From an uncultured Treponema sp. (lineage in GTDB: Bacteria > Spirochaetota > Spirochaetia > Treponematales > Treponemataceae), in the NCBI GenBank assembly GCA_937900125.1, contig CALCEK010000098.1:1-12469 (forward strand): a stretch of DNA of 12,469 bases, read 5' to 3'. The notes below the pieces were generated by a model. The model did not search any database and was not told the DNA's origin. It was given only the letters and a program-made list of their open reading frames with translations. Positions 1-7,738 of this stretch are shown piece by piece. Each line of letters opens with the position of its first letter. Within the stretch, counting starts at the first letter, position 1. The translations under genes were made by a program, and so were the position numbers.

Positions 1-486
1 TTCCGATCTCCTAATGAAGAAGTGAAATTCGGCTTGTACAAAAAACTGCTCCCCTTGTATGCAGGCTTTCCGAACGATGACAAGAAAATCGAAATCGTCA
101 GCTTCTTAAAAGAACTTCGCGCGGGCAAAGTGCAGGAATTTATGGAGCGCATAAATAATATCTTTGCAGCCGCCCCAAAGCCTACTAACCAAAAGCAGTA
201 CGAGCTTAATTGTCAGGCGTTCGTGTGGCTCATTTTCAAGCTCATGGGTGAATTCGTGCTGTGCGAAGTGCAAAACGGCAAGGGCAAAAGCGATGCCGTC
301 GTGTGGGAAAAGGACACGATTTACATTTTTGAATTCAAAATGGACAAAACCGCAAAAGAGGCGATGGAGCAAATCAACGGCAAGGAGTACCCAATCGCCT
401 ACCAGAACGACGGACGGAGAATCGTGAAAGTCGCCGTGAACTATTCAAGTGAACAAAGGCAACTTTCTGAGTGGATTATTGAGTGA
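1..486 (+). CDS. AAA-ATPase/PD-(D/E)XK nuclease-type protein, C-terminal part (5' truncated by window)
   Basis: The reading frame is open from base 1 to a TGA at 484-486, giving 161 residues with no start in view; an internal GTG at 22 could be mistaken for a start, but coding sequence continues to its left. The visible part matches the C-terminal nuclease-like domain found at the end of bacterial AAA-ATPase-like proteins (DUF1703/PD-(D/E)XK superfamily). Counting from the first codon, the putative active-site residues are D98 in GKSDAVVW and E111/K113 in the strand IYIFEFKMD, an E-x-K core, followed by an ME-Q-I-x-K-Y-type helix. In this family the N-terminal half is normally a P-loop ATPase; it would lie outside the window. 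Biological role is unknown for most members; multiple copies per genome are common in gut and oral bacteria. The family call is from recognised sequence pattern, not a search. Confidence 0.8.
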   Translation, partial: FRSPNEEVKFGLYKKLLPLYAGFPNDDKKIEIVSFLKELRAGKVQEFMERINNIFAAAPKPTNQKQYELNCQAFVWLIFKLMGEFVLCEVQNGKGKSDAVVWEKDTIYIFEFKMDKTAKEAMEQINGKEYPIAYQNDGRRIVKVAVNYSSEQRQLSEWIIE

Positions 487-842
487 GGAACGCACATTTG
501 CCTAACTGCGTCAAACTTTTTGGAATAAGTGATTCTTGCGTGAATTTTGGAAGCTATTGATGCTGTCCTTGATTTAACTTTGCGAGTTCATCTTGTAACT
601 TAGTCAGTCTTTTGTTTAGACTTTCCACGGCATTGCAGTCATACCACTACTGTGCAGACACTCTCTAGAAATACACAATAGTGGATTTCTAGAAATGCCC
701 AAAATCTTAGCTCTTGCTTTTGTCAATTTTGGCGAATGTCCGCGTCATATTGAGCAATAGGCGTTGCCATGCATTGTTGCGCACTACTTCTCCGAATAAC
801 TGGCAAAAGTGCGTTTTTTACTTGACTAAATACTTTTTTTTG
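487..842. other. Intergenic stretch with weak hairpins and gene debris
   Basis: There is no convincing complete gene. Just after the upstream stop, ACGCA at 490-494 can pair with TGCGT at 507-511, followed by a T5 run at 516-520; this is a weak terminator candidate at best. At 644-693 two nested inverted repeats occur: 644-654 with 674-684 (one mismatch) and TCTAGAAAT at 664-672 with its exact complement at 685-693. These two pairings overlap and cannot form together. A short coiled-coil-like reading frame on the minus strand is listed separately. Confidence 0.6.
554..646 (-). pseudogene. Orphan C-terminal tail of a coiled-coil protein (remnant)
   Basis: On the minus strand an open frame of 30 codons ends in TAG (554-556) and is bounded upstream by another TAG (647-649). 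Its translation includes VESLNKRLTKLQDELAKLNQ, a charged heptad-like coiled coil typical of the extreme C-terminus of a larger protein. No plausible ATG with a Shine-Dalgarno precedes it, so it looks like the surviving end of a degraded gene. The parent family cannot be told from so few residues. The alternative is a chance open frame; the strongly protein-like composition is the only argument against that. Confidence 0.35.
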
Positions 843-848
843 TATAGT
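822..848 (+). promoter_or_regulatory. Candidate sigma70-type promoter of the interrupted gene
   Basis: TTGACT at 822-827 (5 of 6 to TTGACA) and TATAGT at 843-848 (5 of 6 to TATAAT) are separated by 15 bp, shorter than the preferred 17. It lies about 44 bp upstream of an ATG with a good Shine-Dalgarno, so it would drive the gene now broken by the palindromic element. The short spacer is the main doubt. Confidence 0.45.
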
Positions 849-878
849 GTTTTAACTTTTTGTATGGGGCTTTTGCCC

Positions 879-897
879 AAGGAGAAACACTATGAAA
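879..897 (+). pseudogene. Surviving start of an interrupted gene: SD + ATG AAA
   Basis: AAGGAG (879-884) stands 7 nt before ATG (892-894), an excellent translation start, yet the frame reads only ATG AAA TAA. The stop is created at the edge of the palindromic element that begins around 900. A small hairpin GGGC/GCCC (867-870 with 875-878) lies just before the Shine-Dalgarno. Together with the upstream promoter this looks like the intact expression signals of a gene whose coding body was displaced. The frame at 1018-1274 downstream of the element may be the rest of it. A deliberate two-codon ORF is possible but less likely. Confidence 0.45.
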
Positions 898-900
898 TAA

Positions 901-1017
901 ACCTGTTCGGAAACTTCAGTTTCAGAACAGGTTGCTCAGGTCAACGAGTTTAAAATCGCGCTATTTTAGCGATTTTAAACTCGTTGACCTGAGCGGAAAC
1001 ATGGTTTCCGAACAGGT
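901..1017. repeat. 117-bp nested-palindrome (MITE/REP-like) element
   Basis: The ends are perfect 14-bp inverted repeats (901-914 with 1004-1017, sequence ACCTGTTCGGAAAC and complement). The core is a perfect 26-bp inverted repeat (934-959 with 969-994) around a 9-nt loop. A further copy of the end sequence, one mismatch, sits at 919-933 in inverted orientation and makes a local hairpin with 900-914; 994-1000 and 1004-1010 form a third small hairpin. I see no target-site duplication and no coding capacity. Structure is that of a non-autonomous mobile or REP-like repeat; the mobiliser is unknown. It sits directly after an ATG-AAA start. Confidence 0.75.
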
Positions 1018-1274
1018 CTATTGATTTATCTTCTGGAACTTACACGGGCGACCCCACAACTGATGGCGAAATTGTGATAACCCCAACAAAAGTTGCTGAC
1101 CTATCTTCATATACACCAGATTCTAGTACAGAAGAAAGCCAAACTATAACGATAACTAATGCCGATGTCCCGCTAGAAGATTTAAGTAGCGAAGAGCAAG
1201 AAGAAGGGAAAGAAACCATTACTATAAAAGACGGAAAAATGACTTCTGGGGGATTCACATTTACTCGCCAGTAA
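1018..1274 (+). pseudogene. C-terminal remnant of an acidic Ser/Thr-rich (probably exported) protein
   Basis: The frame is open from 993 (inside the element) to TAA at 1272-1274, and the natural-looking protein begins just after the element at about 1020. It reads as an S/T/E-rich segment with DLSSEEQEEGKE followed by a beta-strand-like end TITIKDGKMTSGGFTFTRQ. The first ATG (1074) has no Shine-Dalgarno, so independent expression is doubtful. Composition resembles surface-protein or lipoprotein tails. It may be the body of the gene whose start survives at 892-897, but most of the N-terminal part would then be missing. Family not recognised. Confidence 0.45.
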
Positions 1275-1307
1275 AACAAATTATTTGTTTGCGAAATGCG
1301 CGAATGT

Positions 1308-1402
1308 GGCGGCGGGCGTGAAAATGCGCAAATTGTTTTTTTAAATGCGTTTTTTATTCTGTACAAAATGCGGTGTTTAAAAAAGTTGGCCGCCGCCCAA
1401 AC
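1308..1402. terminator. Convergent-gene intergenic region with weak terminator-like structure
   Basis: This lies between the rightward remnant and the 3' end of lptD. On the minus strand, downstream of lptD, TTGG/CCAA (1386-1389 with 1397-1400) makes a short stem followed by six T residues (1384-1379). A longer pairing is also possible: GGCGGCGG at 1308-1315 with CCGCCGCC at 1390-1397. Neither is a strong intrinsic terminator. On the plus strand AAACAAA/TTTGTTT (1274-1280 with 1284-1290) is a purely A+T hairpin. Confidence 0.25.
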
Positions 1403-1438
1403 CTCCCTTCCCACACATTTTGCCCAAACGATTTACAA

Positions 1439-4400
1439 TTAGTCAAATTTCCATGTGCCGTAATTGTCTACGACGGAGGCTTTCATGCTTGAGAGGGGCT
1501 TCCAGACTATTGAAAAAGTCATATAGGGTTCAAAACTGTATTCTTTTGTGCCGTCGGCATTGCTAATTAGGCGCGGAGAAATGCTACAGGTTGTAGAAAA
1601 AAGCCAATCGTGCAAATTGTGAGAAACAGAAAGGCTTAGACTTTTTAGCTTAAAGCCAGAAGATTTGCGTTTTGTCTGATTTGGGTCCCAAAATTGACCG
1701 TTTCCCCAAAATGAAAAAGAATTCCACAGGTCAACAAAAGGATTTGTTTCGCCAGGAAGCTGCATATCGTTATTAAAAAGTGGCTGAACGTAGCGGTAAA
1801 TAACGTTGTTCCGCGATTCCATGCTAAATGTTATGTTTAACAACTTGTTTACTTTAAAACTTAAAGCGGGCTTAAAAATAAAATAACTGTTTGTTGGGCG
1901 AATGCAATCCACAACGATGCTTGTGCTTAAATTAGGCGCAAGGCTGATTCTGTTTTTCCAAAAGTAGTAGGTGTTTCCGCTTGTTGCGTAGGCAATGCTT
2001 GCACTTTCCGCTAAGAATTCCTTGTTTTCTCTTACAGTCCAGCCCGTTTCAGCGGCAAAATCGTAACCGTAAGTGTAATTCATTGTGTAAGAAAGTTGCA
2101 AATCTTCCCAGGTGAATGCCAATTTTAGCGCACTTGCGTAATCATCTTCTAATTCGTAGTTAAATGATTCGGTGATTTTTACTTCATTTGAAAAAAGTGC
2201 AAGGCTTGCCGTTTGCTTAAATGGCTTTTTTTCCCACACCAAAATTGTGCTGTCAGAATCCGAAGGATTTTCTTCTACACCAGTTTCAAAGCTAAGACTT
2301 AGGTACGGAAAAGTGAGCGCAAGTGTTGCCGTAAAATCGCGCTCTTGTGGCGGAAGTGTGGCAGAAAAAGTTAGGGCTTGCGAAAAAGAATCCGTTTCTT
2401 TTGCACTCGCGGTAGCAGACAGGGTGTTTACGGTGACACAATCTTCATCGTTTATGTCCATTGTTAAAATTTCCCATTCGGGATTTTCCGCATCTCCCAA
2501 AAATTCCGTCCTAAAAAATTTAATTGTAGAAGTCCAAGAAATATTGCTGTCCTTAAAAATTGAATTGTACAAAAGCGGTTTAACAACCAATTTGTTAGAA
2601 TCAGAAAGTTCAATTTTTTGCGCAGTGTAGTCCGCTTTTTTTATGCTTAACTCAGAAGCTTCGGTGTAACCTTCTAAACGCGGGTGTTCTTGGTAAATCG
2701 GACTAAAGAGAATCTCATTCGTAAGGGTGGCAAGCGAACCTCGCCAAGAAAAATCGCTAGAAAGTGTGAAGGGAAATTTCATCTGAAAATACGTGGATTT
2801 TACATTTTCCCAGAGGAAATCTTCGGGCTTTGTAAGCGAGGTGGATTCGTATGTTATTTGCGAAGTATATTGCGGTGTTGCCGAATAAGAAAGTTTGTAT
2901 GCGACTGAAGGAAAAGTTACAATTGTGTAATTTGGGGCGGCATCTAAAACAGGAAAATCTTCTTCGCTTAAAGCAAATGCGTTTTCTTCTACAACGGTCG
3001 CTTGCGCTTTTTCTTCAGATTCTGGCTCGGCTTTAGAATCTTCTTCTTTTGCGTCATTTTCATCGTTTGTATCTGCCGCAGATTCTGCCGCAGAATCTGC
3101 GGATAAATCTTTTGGGGCTTCAAGTGCAATGGGAAAGTTGGGACTTGCCTTTTTTGCAGAAGATTGCGCTGGATATTGAAAAAGTGTTCCCGCAATTTTT
3201 CCGGTCGCACTAAATGGCGTAACTTGTGACGGATAGTAAAAAGACCTGCGCGGGGTATACGTTGCCCAATTATCATTTGTCAAAGAAGAAATGTCTGTAT
3301 TCGCTTTTGAAGAAAACACCACCGAAGAAGAAATATTTGTAATAGAAAGCGTGTTTAGGTAGGGTTTTACAAAATCAGGAAGTGGAATTGAATAAGAACC
3401 ACTCGCTGTCCAAGTAAATGACGTAACTGTTGTGGAAGTGTCGGAATCTTCATCATCGCTTGAAGAGGAATTCATCAAAAATCCAATCCAATCCATATAT
3501 TCTTTTCGGTCAAGCAAAAAATCCTCAGAAAAATACGGGTCGGAATAAATCGGGAGGGACAAATTCAATGTAAAAGGCGAAGAAACGGAAAGGTTAAAAT
3601 TTCCCGCGTATCTAAACGGCAGGGAAATGCCCATAAAATTGGAGTCATCGCGGTATATGTTTCCTTTAGAGGAGTAGGGAACGTAGGCATTGCGCGTGCT
3701 GTCTAAAAAAACCGTATTGCTAAATCCCAAATCCAAAAATCCGTCCAAATTGGTAATGTATTTTTCGGGTTTCCACGCTCCTTGAACGCCCGCCATTCCG
3801 CCAAGTGTAGAATAATAGTCGCCCATGATTTTTATATAATTGCTGGTGTTTCCCGTATAGTCTTCGTCAAGATTGTGCAGAACAAGTCCTTCTAACTTTT
3901 GCTCTTTTAATTTTGAGGATTTCATAAAATTGTAAAGTCCCGCACCCACATCATCATCGCTTGTGTCGCTAGAATCCAAAGGTTTTCTGCCCCAAAGATA
4001 TGTTGTTGTTTGGAAAAACCAGCCTTTCCGCTCGTCAATTCCAAAAGTCGGATTAAAAACTAACTCGTCTTTTGGATAGTAAAATGCGGGTAGGTACATA
4101 ACGGGAATTTTTCCCACAAACAAAACTGCGTTTGCAAAGGCAAATTCTCCGCCTGGCAAAAGCCAAATCCTAGAAGCCCAAATGCGCCAATGCGGTTCTT
4201 CGGCATCGCAAAAAGTGAGCGTGGCTTTTTTAAAGGCAACCGTTCCTTCGCTATCTTGACCAAATTTATCTGAAGAAACGATTAAAGTTGAATCTTCTGG
4301 AAGATTGATTGCGTCGCTTTGAGTTTGTATAATTCGTCCGTTATCAAAAACGCCTTCCATTGTGCTTGTGTTAAACAACAAAGTGTTTGCGTTTACATTT

Positions 4401-4699
4401 TCGCCGCCTTCGCTACCACTGCTTTGTAAAAGTGTAACGCCGCCTTCGGCAAATAACATTGAAGTTTCGCGATTATACAAAATGCGGCTTGCGGTTATGG
4501 TAACAGTTTCTTTTTCGCGCGTTACTTCAATAGAAACTGCCCCAGTTAGTTCAATTTGTTCCGCGCCAGTAATCGGGTCTTTTGCATAAGAAGTGTGCGA
4601 GGCGTTTAGAATTTTTATCACACTGCTACTTTGCGCCTGTAATGCAAAAGTGAAAATCGTAAAAAAAAGTAGGGTGCAAAGTTTTTTTCTAATGTGCAT
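1439..4699 (-). CDS. lptD: LptD/OstA-like outer-membrane beta-barrel protein
   Basis: 1086 aa. Residues 1-22 form a signal peptide (MHIRKK, hydrophobic core, ALQAQ cleavage region). An OstA-like jelly-roll domain follows (about 25-160), with strands such as GAVSIEVTREKETVTITASR and ILYNRETSMLFAEGGVTLLQ. The conserved entry to the barrel is at about 170-230 (HWRIWASRIWLLPGG, then KIPVMYLPAFYYPKDELVF). The rest is a large beta-barrel rich in alternating aromatic strands, ending WKFD. An acidic Ala/Glu-rich insert at about 530-575 is probably a surface or plug loop. In proteobacteria LptD inserts LPS with LptE; Treponema lacks classical LPS, so the cargo here is unknown. The gene starts 8 nt after uvrA on the same strand, so co-transcription is likely. 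Four mature cysteines are seen, but not in an obvious LptD disulfide pattern. Confidence 0.85.
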   Translation of the reverse strand: MHIRKKLCTLLFFTIFTFALQAQSSSVIKILNASHTSYAKDPITGAEQIELTGAVSIEVTREKETVTITASRILYNRETSMLFAEGGVTLLQSSGSEGGENVNANTLLFNTSTMEGVFDNGRIIQTQSDAINLPEDSTLIVSSDKFGQDSEGTVAFKKATLTFCDAEEPHWRIWASRIWLLPGGEFAFANAVLFVGKIPVMYLPAFYYPKDELVFNPTFGIDERKGWFFQTTTYLWGRKPLDSSDTSDDDVGAGLYNFMKSSKLKEQKLEGLVLHNLDEDYTGNTSNYIKIMGDYYSTLGGMAGVQGAWKPEKYITNLDGFLDLGFSNTVFLDSTRNAYVPYSSKGNIYRDDSNFMGISLPFRYAGNFNLSVSSPFTLNLSLPIYSDPYFSEDFLLDRKEYMDWIGFLMNSSSSDDEDSDTSTTVTSFTWTASGSYSIPLPDFVKPYLNTLSITNISSSVVFSSKANTDISSLTNDNWATYTPRRSFYYPSQVTPFSATGKIAGTLFQYPAQSSAKKASPNFPIALEAPKDLSADSAAESAADTNDENDAKEEDSKAEPESEEKAQATVVEENAFALSEEDFPVLDAAPNYTIVTFPSVAYKLSYSATPQYTSQITYESTSLTKPEDFLWENVKSTYFQMKFPFTLSSDFSWRGSLATLTNEILFSPIYQEHPRLEGYTEASELSIKKADYTAQKIELSDSNKLVVKPLLYNSIFKDSNISWTSTIKFFRTEFLGDAENPEWEILTMDINDEDCVTVNTLSATASAKETDSFSQALTFSATLPPQERDFTATLALTFPYLSLSFETGVEENPSDSDSTILVWEKKPFKQTASLALFSNEVKITESFNYELEDDYASALKLAFTWEDLQLSYTMNYTYGYDFAAETGWTVRENKEFLAESASIAYATSGNTYYFWKNRISLAPNLSTSIVVDCIRPTNSYFIFKPALSFKVNKLLNITFSMESRNNVIYRYVQPLFNNDMQLPGETNPFVDLWNSFSFWGNGQFWDPNQTKRKSSGFKLKSLSLSVSHNLHDWLFSTTCSISPRLISNADGTKEYSFEPYMTFSIVWKPLSSMKASVVDNYGTWKFD
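3072..3107. repeat. Three-unit 12-bp tandem repeat inside lptD
   Basis: TCTGCCGCAGAT, TCTGCCGCAGAA and a diverged third unit TCTGCGGATAAA follow one another. The period is four codons, encoding the Ser-Ala-Ala-Asp/Glu pattern of the acidic insert, so unit gain or loss would keep the frame. Confidence 0.55.
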
Positions 4700-4701
4700 A
4701 G

Positions 4702-4715
4702 GGAGTTTTAGCTCC
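4702..4715 (-). promoter_or_regulatory. lptD Shine-Dalgarno inside uvrA end, in a small hairpin
   Basis: On the minus strand GGAG (4715-4712) lies in the last two sense codons of uvrA, 12 nt before the lptD ATG. It can pair with CTCC (4705-4702) through a 6-nt loop containing the uvrA stop codon. Ribosomes ending on uvrA would open this 4-bp stem, which suggests translational coupling. The stem is short, so this is tentative. Confidence 0.3.
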
Positions 4716-7662
4716 GATTTTGTTCGCGTTCTAAGAGTTGTTTGATAAAACTTCCCGTGTAACTTGATTCATTTTTTGAAACTTCTTCGGGATTTCCTTT
4801 TGCTACAACAGTTCCGCCACCCATTCCGCCTTCTGGTCCTAAGTCGATTATGTAATCGGCTTGGCAAATTACGTCCATATTGTGTTCAATCATCAACACG
4901 GTGTTTCCCTTATCAACGAGTTTTTGAATCACTTCCATAAGTTGTTTTATGTCAACAAAATGAAGCCCCGTTGTAGGTTCATCAAGAATGTAAAGTGTTT
5001 TTCCCGTTGAAGGTCTACTCAATTCAGAGGCAAGTTTTACCCGTTGCGCTTCTCCGCCAGAAAGTGTTAAGGCATTTTGCCCAAGCTGAATGTAGCCCAA
5101 GCCCACATCTTTTAGCGTTTGCAATTTTTTTGCTATATGAGGAATCCCGCTAAAAAAGTCCACAGCATCTTCAATCGTCATATCAAGAACATCGCTAATT
5201 GATTTTCCTTTGTAAAGGACATCGAGCGTTTCTTTGTTAAAGCGTTTTCCACCGCAAACATCGCATTGTATAAAAACATCAGGAAGAAAATTCGTTTCTA
5301 TAGTGATTGTGCCTACGCCTTGACAATTTTCGCACCGACCGCCTTTTACATTGAACGAAAAACGCCCACTTTTGTAACCACGAGCTTTTGCTTCTGGGAG
5401 CGAGGCGTACAATTCTCGTATTTTGTCAAACACCCCAATGTAGGTAACGGGATTACTGCGGGGCGTTCGCCCAATAGGACTTTGGTCTATGTTAATAACT
5501 TTGTCAATTTCTTCAAGCCCTAAAATCTTTTTGTAATGGCCAGTTTCGTAATCGGTGCGCATAATTGCATTGCTTGCCGCAGGGTAAAAAACGTCATTTA
5601 ACAAAGTGCTTTTTCCGCTTCCAGAAACTCCTGTAATGCAAGTGAATGTTCCAAGCGGAATGTCAACAGAAATATTTTTTAGGTTGTGTTCGGTTACGCC
5701 TTGAATTGAAATGATTTTTCCGTTCCCTTTTCGGCGCGTTTTTGGAATTTCCATTCGGATTTTTCCCGCAAGATACCGCCCAGTCATACTTTCTTCAACT
5801 TGCATTACCTGTTCAGGCGTTCCGCTTGCCATTACCCGTCCACCGTGTACACCGGCTTCTGGGCCAATATCTATAAGCCAGTCGGCAGTTCTAAGAGTTT
5901 GCTCATCGTGTTCAACAACAATCACGGTGTTTCCCAAATCCCGCAAATAAGTAAGGCTGTTTATAAGCCGAATATTATCTCTTTGGTGAAGTCCAATCGA
6001 AGGTTCGTCCAAAACGTACATAACTCCCGTGAGCGCACTTCCAATTTGCGTTGAAAGCCTGATTCTTTGTGCCTCCCCGCCAGAAAGAGTCGCGGCAGAA
6101 CGTTCAAGCGTCAAATATTCCAATCCGACATTTTTTAAAAATGAAAGCCGATTTTTAATTTCCTTTAAGATTTGCGTGGCGATTTTTTGCTCGGTGCTTG
6201 TTAGCGGAAGCTTTGAAAAAAAATCGATTGTTCCAAGCACGGACAATTCTGTTAAATCCCAAATATTTTTGTTCCCGACCGTAACACCAAGTGCCTCGCG
6301 CCTAAGCCTTTTTCCTTTGCAAGAAGCACATTCTCTGTGACTCATATATTTTTCAAGAGCTTCGCGCATATTGTCGCCCCAAGCTTCTGCGTATCGCCGC
6401 TTCATATCGTTAAAAACGCCAATCCACGGGCGATTGTACGTGCTTTGACCTTCGCCACTTTGCTTTTTGTAAACCCACTTTACGTTTTTACTTTCATCGC
6501 CGTTCCACAAAAAATTGCTTTGTTCTTTTGTAAGAGACGATAATGGGGTGTCCAAAGAAAAACCGCCCGCTTCTGCAATCGCAGAAAACATTGCGTGATT
6601 CCAGGCTCCTTCGGGATTGTAGGGCAAAAGTCCACCTTGATTAAAACTTAAAGAGGAATCTGGCATAATGAGTTTTTTGTCAAATTCCATTTTTTCGCCC
6701 AAACCCGTACATTCTGGGCAAGCTCCAAAAGGATTGTTAAAACTAAAAAGTCTAGGCTGCAATTCAGGAATCGAAATTCCGCAATCAGGACAAGCATTTT
6801 TTTGACTAAAGAAAACTTCTTCTTCTATATAATCGGCATTTCTATCGTAAGGTGTGCCTTTTGCGTCAAGTGCGCGAGTTGCCACATCGTATGCTTCTTC
6901 GCCTTTGTTTACGCGGCGCAAAACAATAATTGTTCCGTTTGAACTTTTTAAGGCTGTTTCAACAGAGTCGGCAAGGCGTTTTCTTACGTCGCTTTTTAAA
7001 ATGATTCGGTCAATTACAATTTCAATAGTGTGTTTTTTTTGTTTATCCAATTTAATTGAATCTTCTAATTCAACCATTAAGCCGTCAATTCTTGCGCGGA
7101 CAAAACCTGATTTTTTGGCATCTTCTACCACTTTTTGATGCTCGCCTTTTTTCCCTCGAATGACAGGCGAAAGAATCGTGATTCTTGTTCCTTCGTTCCA
7201 CAAAAGAATCGAGTCGATAATTTGGTCTGTCGATTGCTCCTTGATTTCCCGCCCGCAAACAGGACAATGCGCTTTTCCAATTCGGGAATACAAAAGTCTG
7301 TAATAATCGTAAATTTCTGTAACAGTTCCAACCGTAGAACGCGGATTTTTATGAGTCGTTTTTTGCTCGATAGAAATTGCAGGCGAAAGTCCAGTTATAA
7401 GGTCAACATCGGGTTTATCCATTCTGCCCAAAAATTGCCGCGCGTAACTAGAAAGGCTTTCCATATAACGCCGCTGTCCTTCAGCAAAAAGCGTGTCAAA
7501 TGCAAAAGAACTTTTTCCGCTCCCGCTCAAACCGCTTACAACAACCAATTTATTGCGCGGAAGTTCAACATTTATGTTCTTTAGATTATGTTCCCGCGCT
7601 CCTTGAACGATAATTTTATCTTCTCCGTCAACCTTGTGAATGGCTACATTATTTTCACTCAT
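4708..7662 (-). CDS. uvrA: UvrABC excinuclease subunit A
   Basis: UvrA is the damage-recognition ATPase of nucleotide excision repair; as a dimer it loads UvrB at lesions. I choose the ATG at 7660-7662 (984 aa); a TTG at 7698 would add 12 unrelated residues and no family member needs them. Residue landmarks: Walker A GLSGSGKSS (44-52); first zinc-module cysteines CPVCG from C133 and CPDCG from C291 with the partner ACPEC; ABC signature LSGGEAQRIRLS from L526; Walker B YVLDEPSIGLH (549-559); second Walker A GVSGSGKST from G678; the UvrA zinc finger CENC from C777 paired with CDVC; second signature LSGGEAQRVK from L867 and Walker B YILDEPTTGLH. All key motifs are intact and the length is close to the usual 940-990 aa. 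It is first in a minus-strand pair with lptD. Confidence 0.98.
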   Translation of the reverse strand: MSENNVAIHKVDGEDKIIVQGAREHNLKNINVELPRNKLVVVSGLSGSGKSSFAFDTLFAEGQRRYMESLSSYARQFLGRMDKPDVDLITGLSPAISIEQKTTHKNPRSTVGTVTEIYDYYRLLYSRIGKAHCPVCGREIKEQSTDQIIDSILLWNEGTRITILSPVIRGKKGEHQKVVEDAKKSGFVRARIDGLMVELEDSIKLDKQKKHTIEIVIDRIILKSDVRKRLADSVETALKSSNGTIIVLRRVNKGEEAYDVATRALDAKGTPYDRNADYIEEEVFFSQKNACPDCGISIPELQPRLFSFNNPFGACPECTGLGEKMEFDKKLIMPDSSLSFNQGGLLPYNPEGAWNHAMFSAIAEAGGFSLDTPLSSLTKEQSNFLWNGDESKNVKWVYKKQSGEGQSTYNRPWIGVFNDMKRRYAEAWGDNMREALEKYMSHRECASCKGKRLRREALGVTVGNKNIWDLTELSVLGTIDFFSKLPLTSTEQKIATQILKEIKNRLSFLKNVGLEYLTLERSAATLSGGEAQRIRLSTQIGSALTGVMYVLDEPSIGLHQRDNIRLINSLTYLRDLGNTVIVVEHDEQTLRTADWLIDIGPEAGVHGGRVMASGTPEQVMQVEESMTGRYLAGKIRMEIPKTRRKGNGKIISIQGVTEHNLKNISVDIPLGTFTCITGVSGSGKSTLLNDVFYPAASNAIMRTDYETGHYKKILGLEEIDKVINIDQSPIGRTPRSNPVTYIGVFDKIRELYASLPEAKARGYKSGRFSFNVKGGRCENCQGVGTITIETNFLPDVFIQCDVCGGKRFNKETLDVLYKGKSISDVLDMTIEDAVDFFSGIPHIAKKLQTLKDVGLGYIQLGQNALTLSGGEAQRVKLASELSRPSTGKTLYILDEPTTGLHFVDIKQLMEVIQKLVDKGNTVLMIEHNMDVICQADYIIDLGPEGGMGGGTVVAKGNPEEVSKNESSYTGSFIKQLLEREQNRS

Positions 7663-7669
7663 AGTGCAT

Positions 7670-7698
7670 ATAATAGATGAAAATCGCCCTTTGTACAA
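7670..7698 (-). promoter_or_regulatory. Candidate uvrA promoter, possibly giving a leaderless mRNA
   Basis: On the minus strand TATTAT (7675-7670, 5 of 6 to TATAAT) is preceded at 17 bp by TTGTAC (7698-7693, only 3 of 6). The expected start point falls on or next to the uvrA ATG at 7662. No Shine-Dalgarno precedes that ATG, which fits leaderless initiation. The -35 is poor, so the call is moderate. Confidence 0.4.
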
Positions 7699-7738
7699 TC
7701 GGAATTTTTTCGCTCAAGATTAAGGGCATCCCTAAAAA

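Noticed and set aside
714..953. 79-aa plus-strand frame
   Set aside because: Runs through the candidate promoter, Shine-Dalgarno and into the palindrome; no ribosome site and no protein-like pattern.
634..1017. CRISPR array or tRNA-like structure
   Set aside because: Repeats are inverted, not regularly spaced direct repeats with unique spacers, and no tRNA arms or anticodon loop fit.
1040..1414. 124-aa minus-strand frame
   Set aside because: Antisense to the Ser/Thr-rich remnant, no Shine-Dalgarno, composition mirrors the opposite strand.
7135..7584. 149-aa plus-strand frame antisense to uvrA
   Set aside because: Shadow of a strongly conserved gene; no start signal.
7663..7698. N-terminal extension of UvrA from TTG
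   Set aside because: Adds 12 residues not typical of UvrA and covers the probable promoter; the ATG at 7662 is preferred.
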